In this document: one piece after another, positions 51,601-63,620 of the stretch
How positions within the stretch are numbered: position 1 is the first letter of the stretch
Layout of the letters: the number at the start of each line of letters is the position of its first letter
Assembly (NCBI GenBank): GCA_900708905.1
Contig: CAADRB010000037.1
Span: 617,188 to 681,187 of the forward strand
Direction of reading: 5' to 3'
Source of the DNA: Hymenolepis diminuta
Taxonomy: Eukaryota > Platyhelminthes > Cestoda > Cyclophyllidea > Hymenolepididae
Length of the DNA stretch: 64,000 nt
Translations under genes and position numbers: made by a program
Notes under the pieces: model-generated
Told to the model about the DNA's origin: nothing
Database searches by the model: none
The model's input: the letters and a program-made list of their open reading frames with translations, nothing else

Positions 51601-51949
51601 GAGTTCAATTTTCATCATTCAACTCTCCGGATCATAGGTGAAATTAAGTGCACGATAGTCAGGGCTTGCTAGCTAGCTGGTTTTATTCCGTATATAATCA
51701 CCCCATTTTACTCAAATATAAAATTTCATAACCACTTGAGTCTTACTGGACTGACTTAGCGGCACAATGAACTAAACTCCGATTACTGAATAGCGATTTG
51801 TTTACCCGGACCTAAATTAAGCCCTGACAACCATGTTTTGCAGATCAGCGAATTTCATAATGATCCCGAAATGGATCTCATGCTTTATAACTGGTTTAAT
51901 GAACCCATTATTGAACAACTTAATACGCTAATAGTCACAAGTTTCATTA

Positions 51950-52088
51950 ATATAAGCAAAATGTCTCGTTTAATCATTTACAAACATTGTTGTGAACATA
52001 AATTAGGTACCGATTGAAATGACCTTGAAAATGTTCATTAGTAAATTTTTTCTCAAGCTTTTCCGGCTTATCCCCTTTTTCTAACTTT
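51950..52088 (+). repeat. ~137-base dispersed repeat, copy 2
   Basis: Same orientation as copy 1. It ends about ten bases before the Gypsy integrase fragment begins, so it may be part of that element or an insertion next to it. The copy at 48.6 kb has no integrase next to it, which favours an independent repeat family. Confidence 0.85.
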
Positions 52089-52098
52089 ACATCTTAAG

Positions 52099-52600
52099 CA
52101 TGGTTTCTCTGAAACTCTGGGATCAGACAATAGAACACAGTTCTGCTCATCGCAGTTCAAAGAATACTGAAGATAAAGAACCATTGATCACATCCATGCG
52201 CTTTCATATCACCCACAATCAAGTGGCCAGGTAGAGCACTTTGTTGCCACATTCAAAAAGACCCCACTGAAATCAAAAGTGGAAAGAGCGAAGATTCCTA
52301 CTGACCTACAAGAAAACTTCTCATCCGATGTTGGGTGGATGAGGAAGAACGGTTTTAACCATGTTATGATACCGAAGAACAAAAATTGAGCCAGAGATAA
52401 GTCATAAAAGAGGTGTGCTTACTGTTGATGATCTCGTGCTTGCTTGTGATTTTCGATTCAGTCACTCTTGAACGGCAGGAACTGTGGTCAAACAACGGGT
52501 ATGTGTGAAATTCATTTGAATGATGATATTTGTATCGGGCATAGAAACCAAGAGAGGCCTCGTATTGTCAGAACTGAATCAACCCCAATTTACCTCCTAT
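52099..52600 (+). pseudogene. Ty3/Gypsy integrase fragment, dead
   Basis: On the plus strand the reading HGFSETLGSDNRTQFCSSQF, then (after two stops) YHPQSSGQVEHFVATFKK, is a retroelement integrase core. The Asp of SDN and the Glu of QVEH are 36 positions apart, the D35E spacing of retroviral-type integrases. After a frame change come LTVDDLVLACDFR and, back in the first frame, IGHRNQERPR, which match the integrase C-terminal module of Ty3/Gypsy polyproteins (DLVLVRDFR and RHRNQLRPR). Stops and frame changes show that it is a fossil. Gag, protease and reverse transcriptase were not seen nearby. Confidence 0.82.
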
Positions 52601-52992
52601 TGGGCACTTTCAAATTTCCAGTAAGTAAATCGAGTAAGACCTGCGGAATAACAGACATACTGCACAAAAAGGACTCCTTGAAGGTCCAGAAGACTTCAAA
52701 TGAATTCGAAGTTAAAGTCATACGCGGAAGGAGCAGCTTAAAGAGGAAGGTGTCAAGGAGAAAACGAATGTACGGAAATTATCAAACATTTTTTTCCTTG
52801 ACGATATCAACATTTATTTTATGTTTTCTTTCCCTTTATTTTGAAAATAATGTTAAATTATTAGATTTTTCATCCGAACTAATGAATAGTCTCGTTCATT
52901 GCATAATTTGCCCGAAGCAAGTGGATATCGTCATATTAATTTCTAACATCGTTAGATTTGTCTTCTCTTTCCTCTCTACCACATTTTTGTAA
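52468..52992 (+). pseudogene. Open frame over Gypsy C-terminus, remnant
   Basis: A 174-codon open frame begins inside the Gypsy integrase fragment and shares its frame. Its first ~40 codons contain HRNQERPR and then STPIYLLLGTFKFP, consistent with the end of a Gypsy polyprotein. The remaining ~110 codons contain two hydrophobic runs (TISTFILCFLSLYF and VDIVILISNIVRFVF) and are not recognised. Probably element debris rather than a host gene. Confidence 0.45.
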
Positions 52993-54089
52993 ATATTTTG
53001 GGATTGCCAGCTGAAATTAGATTATAATTACGTCCTCAATTATTATTTGTTTTATATTTTCGTAAATGAGTGTGATAGCACTGTGAGATATATTCCCTCG
53101 CGATTAGATTGAATTTTTTTCTCTTAGATACTAACAATAGTTACCAGATTTGAAAGGGAGAATATTAGATGCAGTAATCTTACAGGGGTCAGAATTTCCT
53201 TGATGTATACCCATGTAAAGAATTCATAGTGATCAGCATTAATCTATACAAGGATGGATAAAATGAGGATTTTTAAGCCAGACGATTGCTCAGTTTCACA
53301 ATAATGTGTCAAATAATTAGAAGCCCATACTGATGAATGACACTTTTAAACGCTTATTTAGGGAGTTTCTGTTTGAAGTTCTTCCATTTTAACAGGAACT
53401 GTTTTCATTCCATTCGCATGTCCTGGCATAAATAACCTATCATGTTAGAGCAAGAGGGTGATACATTTGGCGATTTAATCCATTGAGTAGTAGTAGTAAT
53501 ACCCAAACGCTCATGAGTCCTGTGGATCTAAAATTCTTAATATTGGATGCAACAAACGTGTTAAGAATAAATCCACATGGCAACCACTTCCTTTTCTTGC
53601 CCTGCAATATTTACATTCGTATAATTGTGCAAAATTCAAGGAAAAGAGCGCTGAATTGCAGAGCCTAACAAGGCTGCTTCTCCGTCGTAATAGAATATGA
53701 AAAGTATACTCTCTCATGCTCAATTCGTATCCTCGACGGATCTTTAAATAGATGAGTAAATTAATCGTCAAACAAGAACGAGGGCATTGGACCTCAAGGC
53801 GAAAATGTTGAATTCCATAATCTGGATGAATGCTGTGATACACACAGTAACCAGCACCATTATTTTTACCCCATTCATTGCAAAAACATTTGTTTTATCG
53901 AGGAGTGAATAATTATGCGACTTGGCAGACATCTGGTATCTGGCTTTTCAATAAGCGATCTCTATGAAGAGCCGAAGGACATGGATCGGCTGTGTTAGCA
54001 TTTCTTAAGCCTAACGACGAAATATTATGGACCAAAATGCTAATCAGTGAACATGTGAAAACACACAAACATGTGACCTCTTTCCTTAC

Positions 54090-54145
54090 CTTAGACTCAA
54101 TTCGTTGGAGTGAACTTCTACGCGGAGTCGCGCATATCACAAAAA
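54090..54145 (-). CDS. RasGAP 56-base exon, basic/serine linker
   Basis: The sequence lies between a TTATTCAG acceptor and a GTAAGG donor and is open in phase 1 to 0, reading FVICATPRRSSLQRIESK. The RRSS-LQRIESK stretch resembles the arginine/serine linker that follows the first PH half in SynGAP (RRT-S repeats there) and could be a basophilic-kinase site, which is inference. It joins a phase-1 exon at 63446 upstream and a phase-0 exon at 40860 downstream. It sits alone between introns of 9.3 and 13.2 kb, so transcript data would be needed to confirm it. Confidence 0.5.
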
Positions 54146-54214
54146 CTGAATAACTAAAGGTGTAAATATCTTAGCAGATTGTACACCATCTCAGTACTAA
54201 TGAGATGCAGCAAC

Positions 54215-54350
54215 AAACGTGCTCGTCTGCGAAGTTAGAGGTCATGGGTTCGATGTTCATCAGTGAACGCCCAATAAGCAGAGTGGCCAACAGCACCGGG
54301 AGTGGCAGAGCTGGAGTTTCTCAACAGAGGGGCTCCATAATGTTACTCCC
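54215..54350 (+). repeat. tRNA-like SINE fragment
   Basis: CGAAGTTAGAGGTCATGGGT then TCGATGTTCATCAGTG carries a B-box-like GGTTCGA of a polymerase III promoter. The same core recurs, diverged, near 34010 and 26015. The right part (GGGAGTGGCAGAGCTGGAGT) also has a weak match near 34090. A degenerate tRNA-derived SINE is the simplest reading. Confidence 0.45.
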
Positions 54351-57300
54351 CTACTCAATATAAAGGTTGAAAAATGCTTTCATAAGTGATGTTGGGAGTT
54401 GTATTAGCACCAAAAAATTCAAATGTGTAATGCGAAAATCAAACTATTAAGTTTTCACTATTCAGGAAATCAATTGAAATTAAACAGGAAGTTTATGATA
54501 AGGCAGAGAAGAACTGAACAGGAAGAGAAAGTGTGTCACTTCAATTAGCATAAAATTACTTAAACTCTAGATAATCAACAACAATTTTTCACTATTTAAT
54601 ATAAACCCGTGGTAAGTGGATGAAGATTTGGTGAAATATGCAATTCGTAGAAAGATTGAAAGATACAGTTGTCAAAAAGGTCGATCTTTTCACAAAAGTC
54701 CATTTTGACTTTGATAAAACATAAACAAGCTATTGCAAAGTGAAAAAGTGATTCACCTGTATGATGAAAGGGGCCCTATTTTGTGCTTCAATATTGGTAG
54801 CCAACCAATGCATTTTGGATAAATTACGGAGGAACTTTCCTCAACTCTTTAGCTCATAAACTCATAAACCTAAAATAAATGGCCCTTCATTAATTAGAGG
54901 TTATGAGACATCCTCTGAATGTGACTAAACTCAAAGAATGGAGACACATTCAAATAGGATGAATATATGTCTATGACAAGTCGATCTAATACTTACTTAT
55001 TTTCCAACTTCGAGATGACATTCAAAAAACGGTTGAGACAGAAGATGGGTTAAAATACGTAAACAGAATATCCAAGTGGTGAACAGATTGTTTGTGAAAG
55101 AATAAGAGACCAGATGTTTAACATTAATGTCAGCATTCGCATGACATACTTCGGGAGATAACATTAATAACAACAGAGCTGTTTGAAACGATAAGGATCT
55201 CTTAAACATCAATGAGGGGTTTGGATGGTACCAATCTCTACTGCCCATAAAATTTCATTTGAAGGGAACTCCATTTCAGGATGGAAAAGAAATTCCCACG
55301 TTCCGTCACAAATGAATCATTAGTTTTAGTCTGTACCTATGATAATTTTTTTCTTTGAGCGCGACCTCGAGCCTCGTAGAAATCCCTAATTAAAATTTAT
55401 TTCGCTCTATTTTACTATGCAGTATTTGCAGTCAGCGAATGAGTATCAATAGGACATTCTACCCATTTAGAAGAAAGTGGGTTCAATAAGATCTTTAAAT
55501 AGAAATCAGTTCGGTGAAATAGGCTTGCCAAGTCGTACTTCTCCCCATTGTTGTAACCTCCTTTAAATACAATTTGAAGTTGTCTTGTTCATATGCAGGT
55601 AACGCATTTTTTGGAGGTAAAAGAGGGAGAGATCGGACAAACATCTTTAAATTTTGAAGATATCTTTAAAAATTGCGATAGTAAATTGTCTTCCTCAATT
55701 CCCCTCAATGGTTTCCATGCTCATACTTTAAGACTAACTTATTAAAACCTGGCATGCAAAGAGTGAATAAAAAATCCGCAGGCAAGACAGATAGAGCATA
55801 AAGAAGTGACAGCTTAGTATAAACTAATGCAAGTCGTGAATTCTCTATGTAAATAAACAAAAATATTATGCAGTTAATGTGAAATCTAGTAGAACCAATG
55901 TTCGTTCGATTGTCACGTCTAGAGGATATTTGGAATTCGCAGATTTAAATAACCGAAAAAATGGATACGTCGGTCTAGACGAATCACAAAGTTAATTGCA
56001 TTTAATTGAGAGTAACTATAGTTATGAAACTTGGTCAGATTTTCTTTAATTGAATGTGCTTCGCTTAACAAAAAGATTTTCATTTAATAATAATTCGAAT
56101 TACAATAGGGGAGAACGGAAATACACGTTAAAATAAAATCCATAAACTATTTCTTTCAGATCGGTGTAGGCCGTAAAACGAGCATGAAACACCTACTGGC
56201 AAGATAAGCTGAACGTCCCAATGAGTGACAGTTCATAAATATAAATCAAGAGAAGGTAGACTCAAATGTTCGAGAGTTCTATTAATCTAGGAATCATCCT
56301 CTCGGAAGAAATTAGTCATGCGACCACTCCCCTTATGTTTTCCACTTTCATGTAAATATTCCAAATTCCAAATTAAAGAGAAAATTTACGCATGAATATA
56401 TATTTAATTATTAAATCGACACTGGAAAGGAAAGTCAAATCGCAGAAAAGATTCTCGGAGCCCTTTCTTCGATGTACTAGAACTTGAAGGCTTTACATCC
56501 TATCGCCGAATCATATGAAGTATACGGTCTTTAAATAAATGGACTTATTATAAATATGTAAATAACTGATAATCGTAGAACAAAATATAAAATTGAGATC
56601 TTTAGATCTCTTGGTCACCGCCCACCAAAGTAACGATTGTCTCTGTATAATGAAGCAGAAACTCACGTCGTCTACCCAATTAATTAGGAAAGACTTATTG
56701 CCTGAGACTAATTTTCATCGAGAGTCTATTAACGGTCTGTGGTAAACAAACTCTCCACCACCACAATCCCACTATTGTACCTTTCAAATAGACTTGGGCA
56801 GCCTATCTTCTGAAAAGGAAGGAGATCTAGACTTTGATTTACCGGTGCCGCGGAAACAGATTACAGCTTACTACTACTTCTAAAAAAGCCCCAGTATTAA
56901 GCTACTGGGGCCAAAAATGACTGAAAATTCAACCGACCGAAGGCGGCTATATTTTCAGTCTCATTGTACACCATAGTTAGAAGATTAAGGGTAATTGCTT
57001 GTGTTTATTTAATTAAGGTAAAAAATGGACCATTTTGGGTGACTGTTTTCTATAGTTTTAACACATAAACAAAGGAGAGCTTCAAGGACGGACTCTGTTT
57101 CCTAATTAAGATATTTAATTCTTGTTATATCGGGATATGGCCAAAAGTAATGACGAGTGACATCATCAGCTTACTACAGTAGGAGCGGGAGGTGTCGTAA
57201 GAATTTTGCTACCTAACTCTGGTTTATGAAAAGAAATTGCCCCCCTAACCAATAAGGAGAATGCGGGATCGCACTGACTAATACCAATCTTCCTACATGA

Positions 57301-59389
57301 GAGTTTCTCAGGCCAAAATACCTCAATTCCCAAGATAAATACCGTTTTGCATTTGTTGTGCAATTAGTTTTGCCTCAGTCTAAATCCGCCTTAGAGTGTC
57401 ATTTCCGTTTAATTTTAAATGCAGAATTAGCAATATGTACAAAAAGGAGGGGAAGAAAAAACAATGATTCCAATTATCTTGAATGTAAGTGTCACTAGAA
57501 TTTCTAACCAATATGGGAGAAAATAACTGCTTAGCAGTATTTGTTGAGATCTATTCCAAACTCTTGTGATCAGGATAAGAGATGACAATTTAAAAAAAGA
57601 CCCAAACGCCCTATGTATTCTTTTTAGGTCTCCCAAATATGGCTTGCATTTATGCGTAGGTGTTGCTAGAAGCCACCTTACCTAATGACGGATTAAAGAA
57701 GTTAGGGAAGAGATTAATGTCCACCTTAGCGTTAATAAAATATTTTAAATAATTTGAGAAGAACAAAACAAAGTGTAAATTACGTATCAGCATGGTAGTA
57801 TCTTTAAAAGTAGTGTGCCCTCAAGATCGTGTTTTCAAATATCATAACTGGGTTGTTGACCGGACGTCACTGCTACATACACAACCTCATTCTTAGTAAA
57901 CATAAGTTTAGTTAATCAGATCTCTCATTCTCAGTTAATGTGTCACTGATCTCATCTTCCTTCTCACACTTTCGAGCCTGAAAAGGTCGCTGACACCATT
58001 GGAAAAAGCGGAAATAAATGGTTTAAAGGCAGCTCCCAGCCCTCTCTTGGATTGCTTATATATCAGTACTTTTAACTATGCTGGTCAGTCATCCAATGGC
58101 AAAATGATCTCACAGGATATGCAGCAGCCTACAGTCTTAACATGTCAGGGCCGAGATAGCTACAATTCTATATCAATAGAACTCCTTGTGTCTTCTATTT
58201 CACTATATTTTCTGACTCTCTCTAACATAATTTCGTTCACCAAAAAGAGAGTCACTTTGAGTTTTTATCCATTCAATGATTTTACTGAGTAAGCTATCAA
58301 CGAATTGCGTACTCTTATCCACACATTCATTTTATGACCATTTCTTGCCAATTTGAAACAGGAAAATTGTGAAGGAAAGGTTGAGATTTAAAAAAAATTG
58401 CGTGTTATTTCTGGTCAAGTAAGCGCTTGGCAACTCACGCATATATTAAAATAACTTAAGTGAGCATAACATTTTTGCCATTAAGGAGAAATTACACTCC
58501 TAAATTAGATCAGCAAGAGGTGATAGGTAGTTGCAAGGACATTAAGGAAAAGTGCAAAGAGGTCAACGATCACGTCTGACAGAGGTCACAAAATCAAAGC
58601 TTATCATTGTTCATCCAGTGAGGTCAAATCGTAATGATTAAACCTGATAAATAAGGGAGATGTCAGAATGTGAATTTCTCGTTAAAGAATGGCTCCATGA
58701 TACCTTTCCTTTACCCGAGTCAATGCAGTCGACGCTTCCTTTAATGAACTTGGAGGATTTCTCATTGAAACATTATCTCTCCATAGGCAGAAATATTTGG
58801 GTTGACTAATCGAAGTTGTGATCTCTAAATCAAACTCCATTGATACACATTTCTTTATTTATTCGGTGACCGCAAATTTTTCTTCAGGTATTCATTTGAA
58901 ATTTTATCACCGGTTTATCCAAAAAATCCTCTCTTTTTACTCACATTAATGCAAGAAATAGGCAAGTCTTCATGATAGATAAAGTGAGCTCTCTATCTGA
59001 AGAATGCAAAAATGAATATGAACCGGAAAAATGATCAACAAAATGAAAAACAACGGAAATAATGCAAACAAACTTTAAAAGGAGGGTAACAGAAGGCACA
59101 CAAATGGAATCAGTGTGTTAATGGAAGCGTAAAAGTTGATATCACAACAACTAAAAACTCGAAGAGTGAGAACAATCAAGTTGAGTTGGATGACCTTTAA
59201 TAACGATAAGTGGATTATTATTTGAATCCCGCTATTAGTTACCATCTCAAAATGCATTTGCTAGAAGAAAAAAGGATTATTTTCCCAGCTTCCAATTTTC
59301 TTTTTTAAATAAAAATAAAGCTTCCCTCTTAATTTCCCCACTGATAAAAGGCACTTGTAATTACGTCTACGTAATTTGTTTAAACCGAT

Positions 59390-59695
59390 ACCAATTGAGT
59401 TTCGTTAGTACGCGCGTGCTACCATAACGTACCTTGTATTCTGCTGTGGGTTATTGGCTTCTGTGTTGAGTTGTCATATTACCGAGCTTTCTAGACTGCT
59501 TTGATCTGCGGGTTTGCTACCGGGATTTCTAGTTATAACATTATAACAACTTTTATATCAGCTTTCGAACGGATGGATGCAATGAGAGCTTTCGACATAC
59601 TATTCTCTAACTGGTGGTCAAAAATGGTCCTATGCTGGACTTTAAATAAACGTCTGATTAACCGTCGTACCGTCTTTATTCTAAATCTGCTTTTC
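59390..59695 (+). repeat. Possible solo LTR
   Basis: A stretch with more G, C and T than its surroundings (ATTCTGCTGTGGGTTATTGG and CTTCTGTGTTGAGTTG) is followed by an AATAAA at ~59645 just after GGACTTTA, an arrangement typical of flatworm-type retroelement LTRs. The borders and a target-site duplication could not be set. An open frame of 66 codons inside it is not meaningful. Confidence 0.3.
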
Positions 59696-62600
59696 TTTTA
59701 GAAGTTTTGATAAGTTCGCAGAACTTTTCCTGTTATTAAGTTAAAATACACTCAATGTGATTGGGAAGTGCTTAAAAATCAAATAGGTATTTCATAACTT
59801 TTTATTAAAAAAGTAAGAACGCAAAGGACACAAGGTTTTCTGAAATTTCATTTTTACTTGAAAATTCAGCATGAGTTTTTTAAACCACTGAGGAATCGCT
59901 GTAGAACCTGGGATATTGAATGGTGAATAACTGTTCTTGGCGGTCTTCGCATTCACTTGAGTAAGCACTTCTGTAATGATTCGTCACCATCCTTACACTC
60001 AAAGAACTGAGTTAAAAAATTCACACTGTGCCAATAGCTTGAAATTTTGAACATCTGGAGATTTTATAAGGAGTTACTTTTCAGTAACCATGTAAGTGAC
60101 ACCTTCAAAGTAAAATAGGTCAAGCGCTAGGTCTGGTTTAAGATTATTTCCTTACATATATTATAAGGTGACATGAAACCAACATTAAGCAATATTGAAA
60201 TATGCAGATTTAGTAACAAGGAGAACCATGTGTGTGTGCACCATGACACATCGACCCCATGGTCTTAACAGCAATCACGCAACATACACCACCTCTCCTG
60301 CATGCTTGAATAAGTGTTCTTTGACAACCGATGATTAGCTAAGCCTTTTTGGCCTGGGTGATTGCAGAACAGATTTTCTGATTAATGGTCACGAAGAAAA
60401 GTACATCGAATATCAAAGACTGCAGCCCATTCCAGTTTACCCAATCCCCAATTAATTTGAAAATGAAAGAAGCTTTGGACCCCCAACCCCATTTACAGGA
60501 CTGGAGATTCTTCTTACAGTAAACCTGAATATGTATTGGAAGATATTGGAAAAATGGAAAAGAACTGAAAAAAAGAGTATAGCTGGGGAAGTAAGAACGA
60601 TTCAAAGCAAGTTGAAAGAGGGCCAAAAATTCGATCAACTTGCTGTCAGTTCGTAAAAAATATTGACTTTTGCTCCGTCAATATAAAATAATAGTGAAAT
60701 CATCTTTTTCGCACAACTCATTTCTATTTGTTGAGACATGAAACTTAAAACAAGGTCGAGTTAGGTCCATTCTGTTCAAATGGTCATTATTTATTTCCCT
60801 TTAAGACTATTGATTAATAAACCTTTGGGAAGACAGTTCATTCATATACCTACTTAAATAGACGCACGATGTCTCACTTCAAATATTTATCGTTGAATGC
60901 GCATAGGGTGTCTACTCATTTTAGAACCGTCTAAGGTTAGTTGGCATTTGGAAATGCCAACTGGGATCCCCCGGTAGATTTACCGACAAATTAACACTAT
61001 TTGGAATCTGTCCCTAAGTGTTGACTGACAGAAGATTCGCAGAACATTTACCATTTATTAGCCCTTTGCACATTTCCAGCCAAAATATAAATCCATCAAG
61101 TAGAAAAATTTCCAGAAAGGAAAATTGTTCAGCTTCTGGTAACAGTTTAAATCATCTCATTTTCAAATGGAATGTCCAAATTGCATTAAAATCGAAACCT
61201 TTCAAGACGGCTTCATGTTAAGTTCTTATAAATTTTGTGATAATTTAATACTGCATAAAATGTTACGAGAATTCAAGCAAAGAAATAACTTGATTCGAGC
61301 TTAAATATGCCTTCATGCATCTTCTCAAACTTACCGAGTAATTACAACTCTGATTGCCCTGTCTCCAGAAATTGTGAATCCGAAATGCTCTCCACAAAAA
61401 ATTAAAAGCCTTTGGCGGTAGTTTAAAAATCAACTCGAGATTATTGTAAACAGAGTTATGAAACTATGAAAATGTCAAGAAGATGAGAACAAAGCTACGG
61501 TGCATCATAAAGCCCACTTTAATTTTTAAACTAGGGCAAATCGAAAATTATCCTCTGCTATCCTCTGTTAAAGAATAATTCCTCCGTAGATGCTGGCATG
61601 AAAGTCGCTTAATCACAAGCATAATTCCCATTACTATATGATAATAAATAAGCGAACAGTCTGGTTTCTTTACCCTTATCTTTTTCTTATATGCTTAGAT
61701 GGAAACAAATTAGGTGCTTTCCGAGAACACCGATATTTCTAAATGAAGGCATGAGAAGGACGTAAAATAAATGCTCCAGCTCCCTCTATGGCCAAACAGT
61801 TTTTGCCACTAATAGGGATTGGTACAGAATTTGCCAACCAAATGAGGGCAAAGAAGAAAGATGTTAGTTAATCTAGATGTGTTCTCTCTGGAGTCTTCTG
61901 GATATTTTTTAGTCCACAATGGTTAACAAATTATTTTGAGGAATCATTTTTCCTTCCGATAAATAACAGAGAAACTGAATATCGACAAAGAAGATAAAAG
62001 TAAATGATTATATTTATCACTTAGGAAACATAAAAGCCTGGGATTATTTTTCAAATGAGGGACATACTAATAAGTTCCATTAAAATGTTTAGTCAGTGTT
62101 TCAAAGTGGTAATATTGCCGGCCTTTGGAAACGACATTGCCACATTTATTAAAAATATCTGATGGAAACAGTAAGAAATGATTAAACTGAAGGCCATTCA
62201 CAATATTTGGCAACTTCTCAGGCAAATGCCAGAAGTGTGAAAATAAAAGAAGGAAACGCAAGAAACTGTTTATATTGGCTCGGAGAAGAATGTTAAGGAT
62301 GACTAGTTTTTCTAAAAAGTGGGATAAACTCAAGTTAGTAATAATTAGTCTCGTACAGGGTAAAAGTCATTCTCCAAATGACGCATTTTACACGACATTT
62401 TGAAAAAGTGACGGGAAAATATTTATTTTATGAAGCTAATACTAGGGTCACCTAGTTGTTTGTGTGGATCCATACTAATATGCTCTGAACGTAGTTATTT
62501 AACTTTTCTTAAATGTCTGTATCATAACAAATGAAGTTAGATCCAGGTACATACGTATTTATACGTAAACACATGCTAAAATTGTGTAATGAAAATTAAT

Positions 62601-62718
62601 TATAAGCTAAAAATAAGATGTAAAATGAAATTCTCCTTGGAAAAAAAAGAGTTTTTCGGTGGGACAGCGGTCGCTGAACGAGTTCGGCAAAAGAGGAAGC
62701 CACGAATTCTTACTCATT

Positions 62719-62735
62719 GATATATATATATATAT
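62719..62735. repeat. (TA)n microsatellite
   Basis: About eight TA units. Confidence 0.95.
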
Positions 62736-63445
62736 GGACAACATCGCTTGTTAATACTGACCAATGAGGTGATGAGTTTCTCGGTGCATATGTCCTAGGA
62801 TTTTCCTGTTTATATTTTGTTGAAAAATAAATGATTACTTTTAGAGGGCTTGGCAATGTAGGTCATTATAGAGAAAAGATACGAGCAGCCTTAACTTGCA
62901 TAAGCATATGCCTTACATATAAAAACTTGCATTTGACCTGCATGTTGTGATTCCAAAAGACAATTTGAATAAAAATTCTCTTTTTTCGTCTTATTTAAAG
63001 TCAAATATATTGCATGACAGTGGCACCCCAGTAAAGTTCGAGATTCAAATCATTATACCTACTAAACAAAATATAAAAAGCATCTGTTGAAAAGGTCAGG
63101 AACTAACTTGGCCATTGTAGAAATATAATATTAGCAGTTGATATGTGTCTGAGTTTCAAACTAAATACTCTAGTCACAGAGTTGTTAATATATTCATAAA
63201 AGAGTCTGAGAAACGACAAAATACTTTAAGACAGGTTCCGAGTAATACCGGAAAATGAAATCTCAAGAAGTGAAGAATGAATAATTGAAATAAAAACTGA
63301 CTGAAATAAAAATATCAGTCATTAAATTTTGCCGTACTGAATATGCATGCATATAATATCCTTAATTAAATGTTAAATCGCAAAAACAAAGTCTATTTAT
63401 CTGAAATATCAAGACAAATTTTAAAAGTAACATTAGATGACGTAC

Positions 63446-63518
63446 CAGGTGAGACTGGACGGATTCGATTAAACCTACAGATTTGTAGATGTTTTGGTGT
63501 TGATTCTGTATGAGCATC
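63446..63518 (-). CDS. RasGAP exon 2 in window: end of first PH half
   Basis: A 73-base exon lies between an eight-T TAG acceptor and a GTACGT donor. It enters in phase 0 directly after the EEK of the previous exon and leaves in phase 1. The translation is DAHTESTPKHLQICRFNRIR followed by PVSP, which continues the PH strands and then turns into a proline/basic linker. The very short upstream intron, the strong polypyrimidine tract and the matching phase make this one of the better small exons. It is too short to be recognised by homology alone. Confidence 0.6.
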
Positions 63519-63620
63519 CTAAAAAAAACGAAAAAAAATTTTTAACTGACAAAAAATCTGAAAATAAGCATGCAAGTGTAAAACCATCTGTAAAGGACAA
63601 ATTACAACCAATGAATCTAC

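Larger units (their letters stand above)
40861..54089 (-). other. 13 kb RasGAP intron rich in mobile elements
   Basis: Contains direct-repeat copy 2, the N run 44736-44785, a 12-G run at 45097-45108, the 45296-45601 frame, the mariner element, two copies of the ~137-base repeat, the Gypsy integrase fragment and a GA-rich run at ~51137-51160. 47565-48550 and 49000-51100 show nothing recognisable. Confidence 0.5.
54146..63445 (-). other. 9.3 kb RasGAP intron
   Basis: Contains the SINE-like fragment at 54215-54350, the possible solo LTR at 59390-59695 and a TA microsatellite at 62719-62735. Other open frames are short and unrecognised. Confidence 0.5.
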
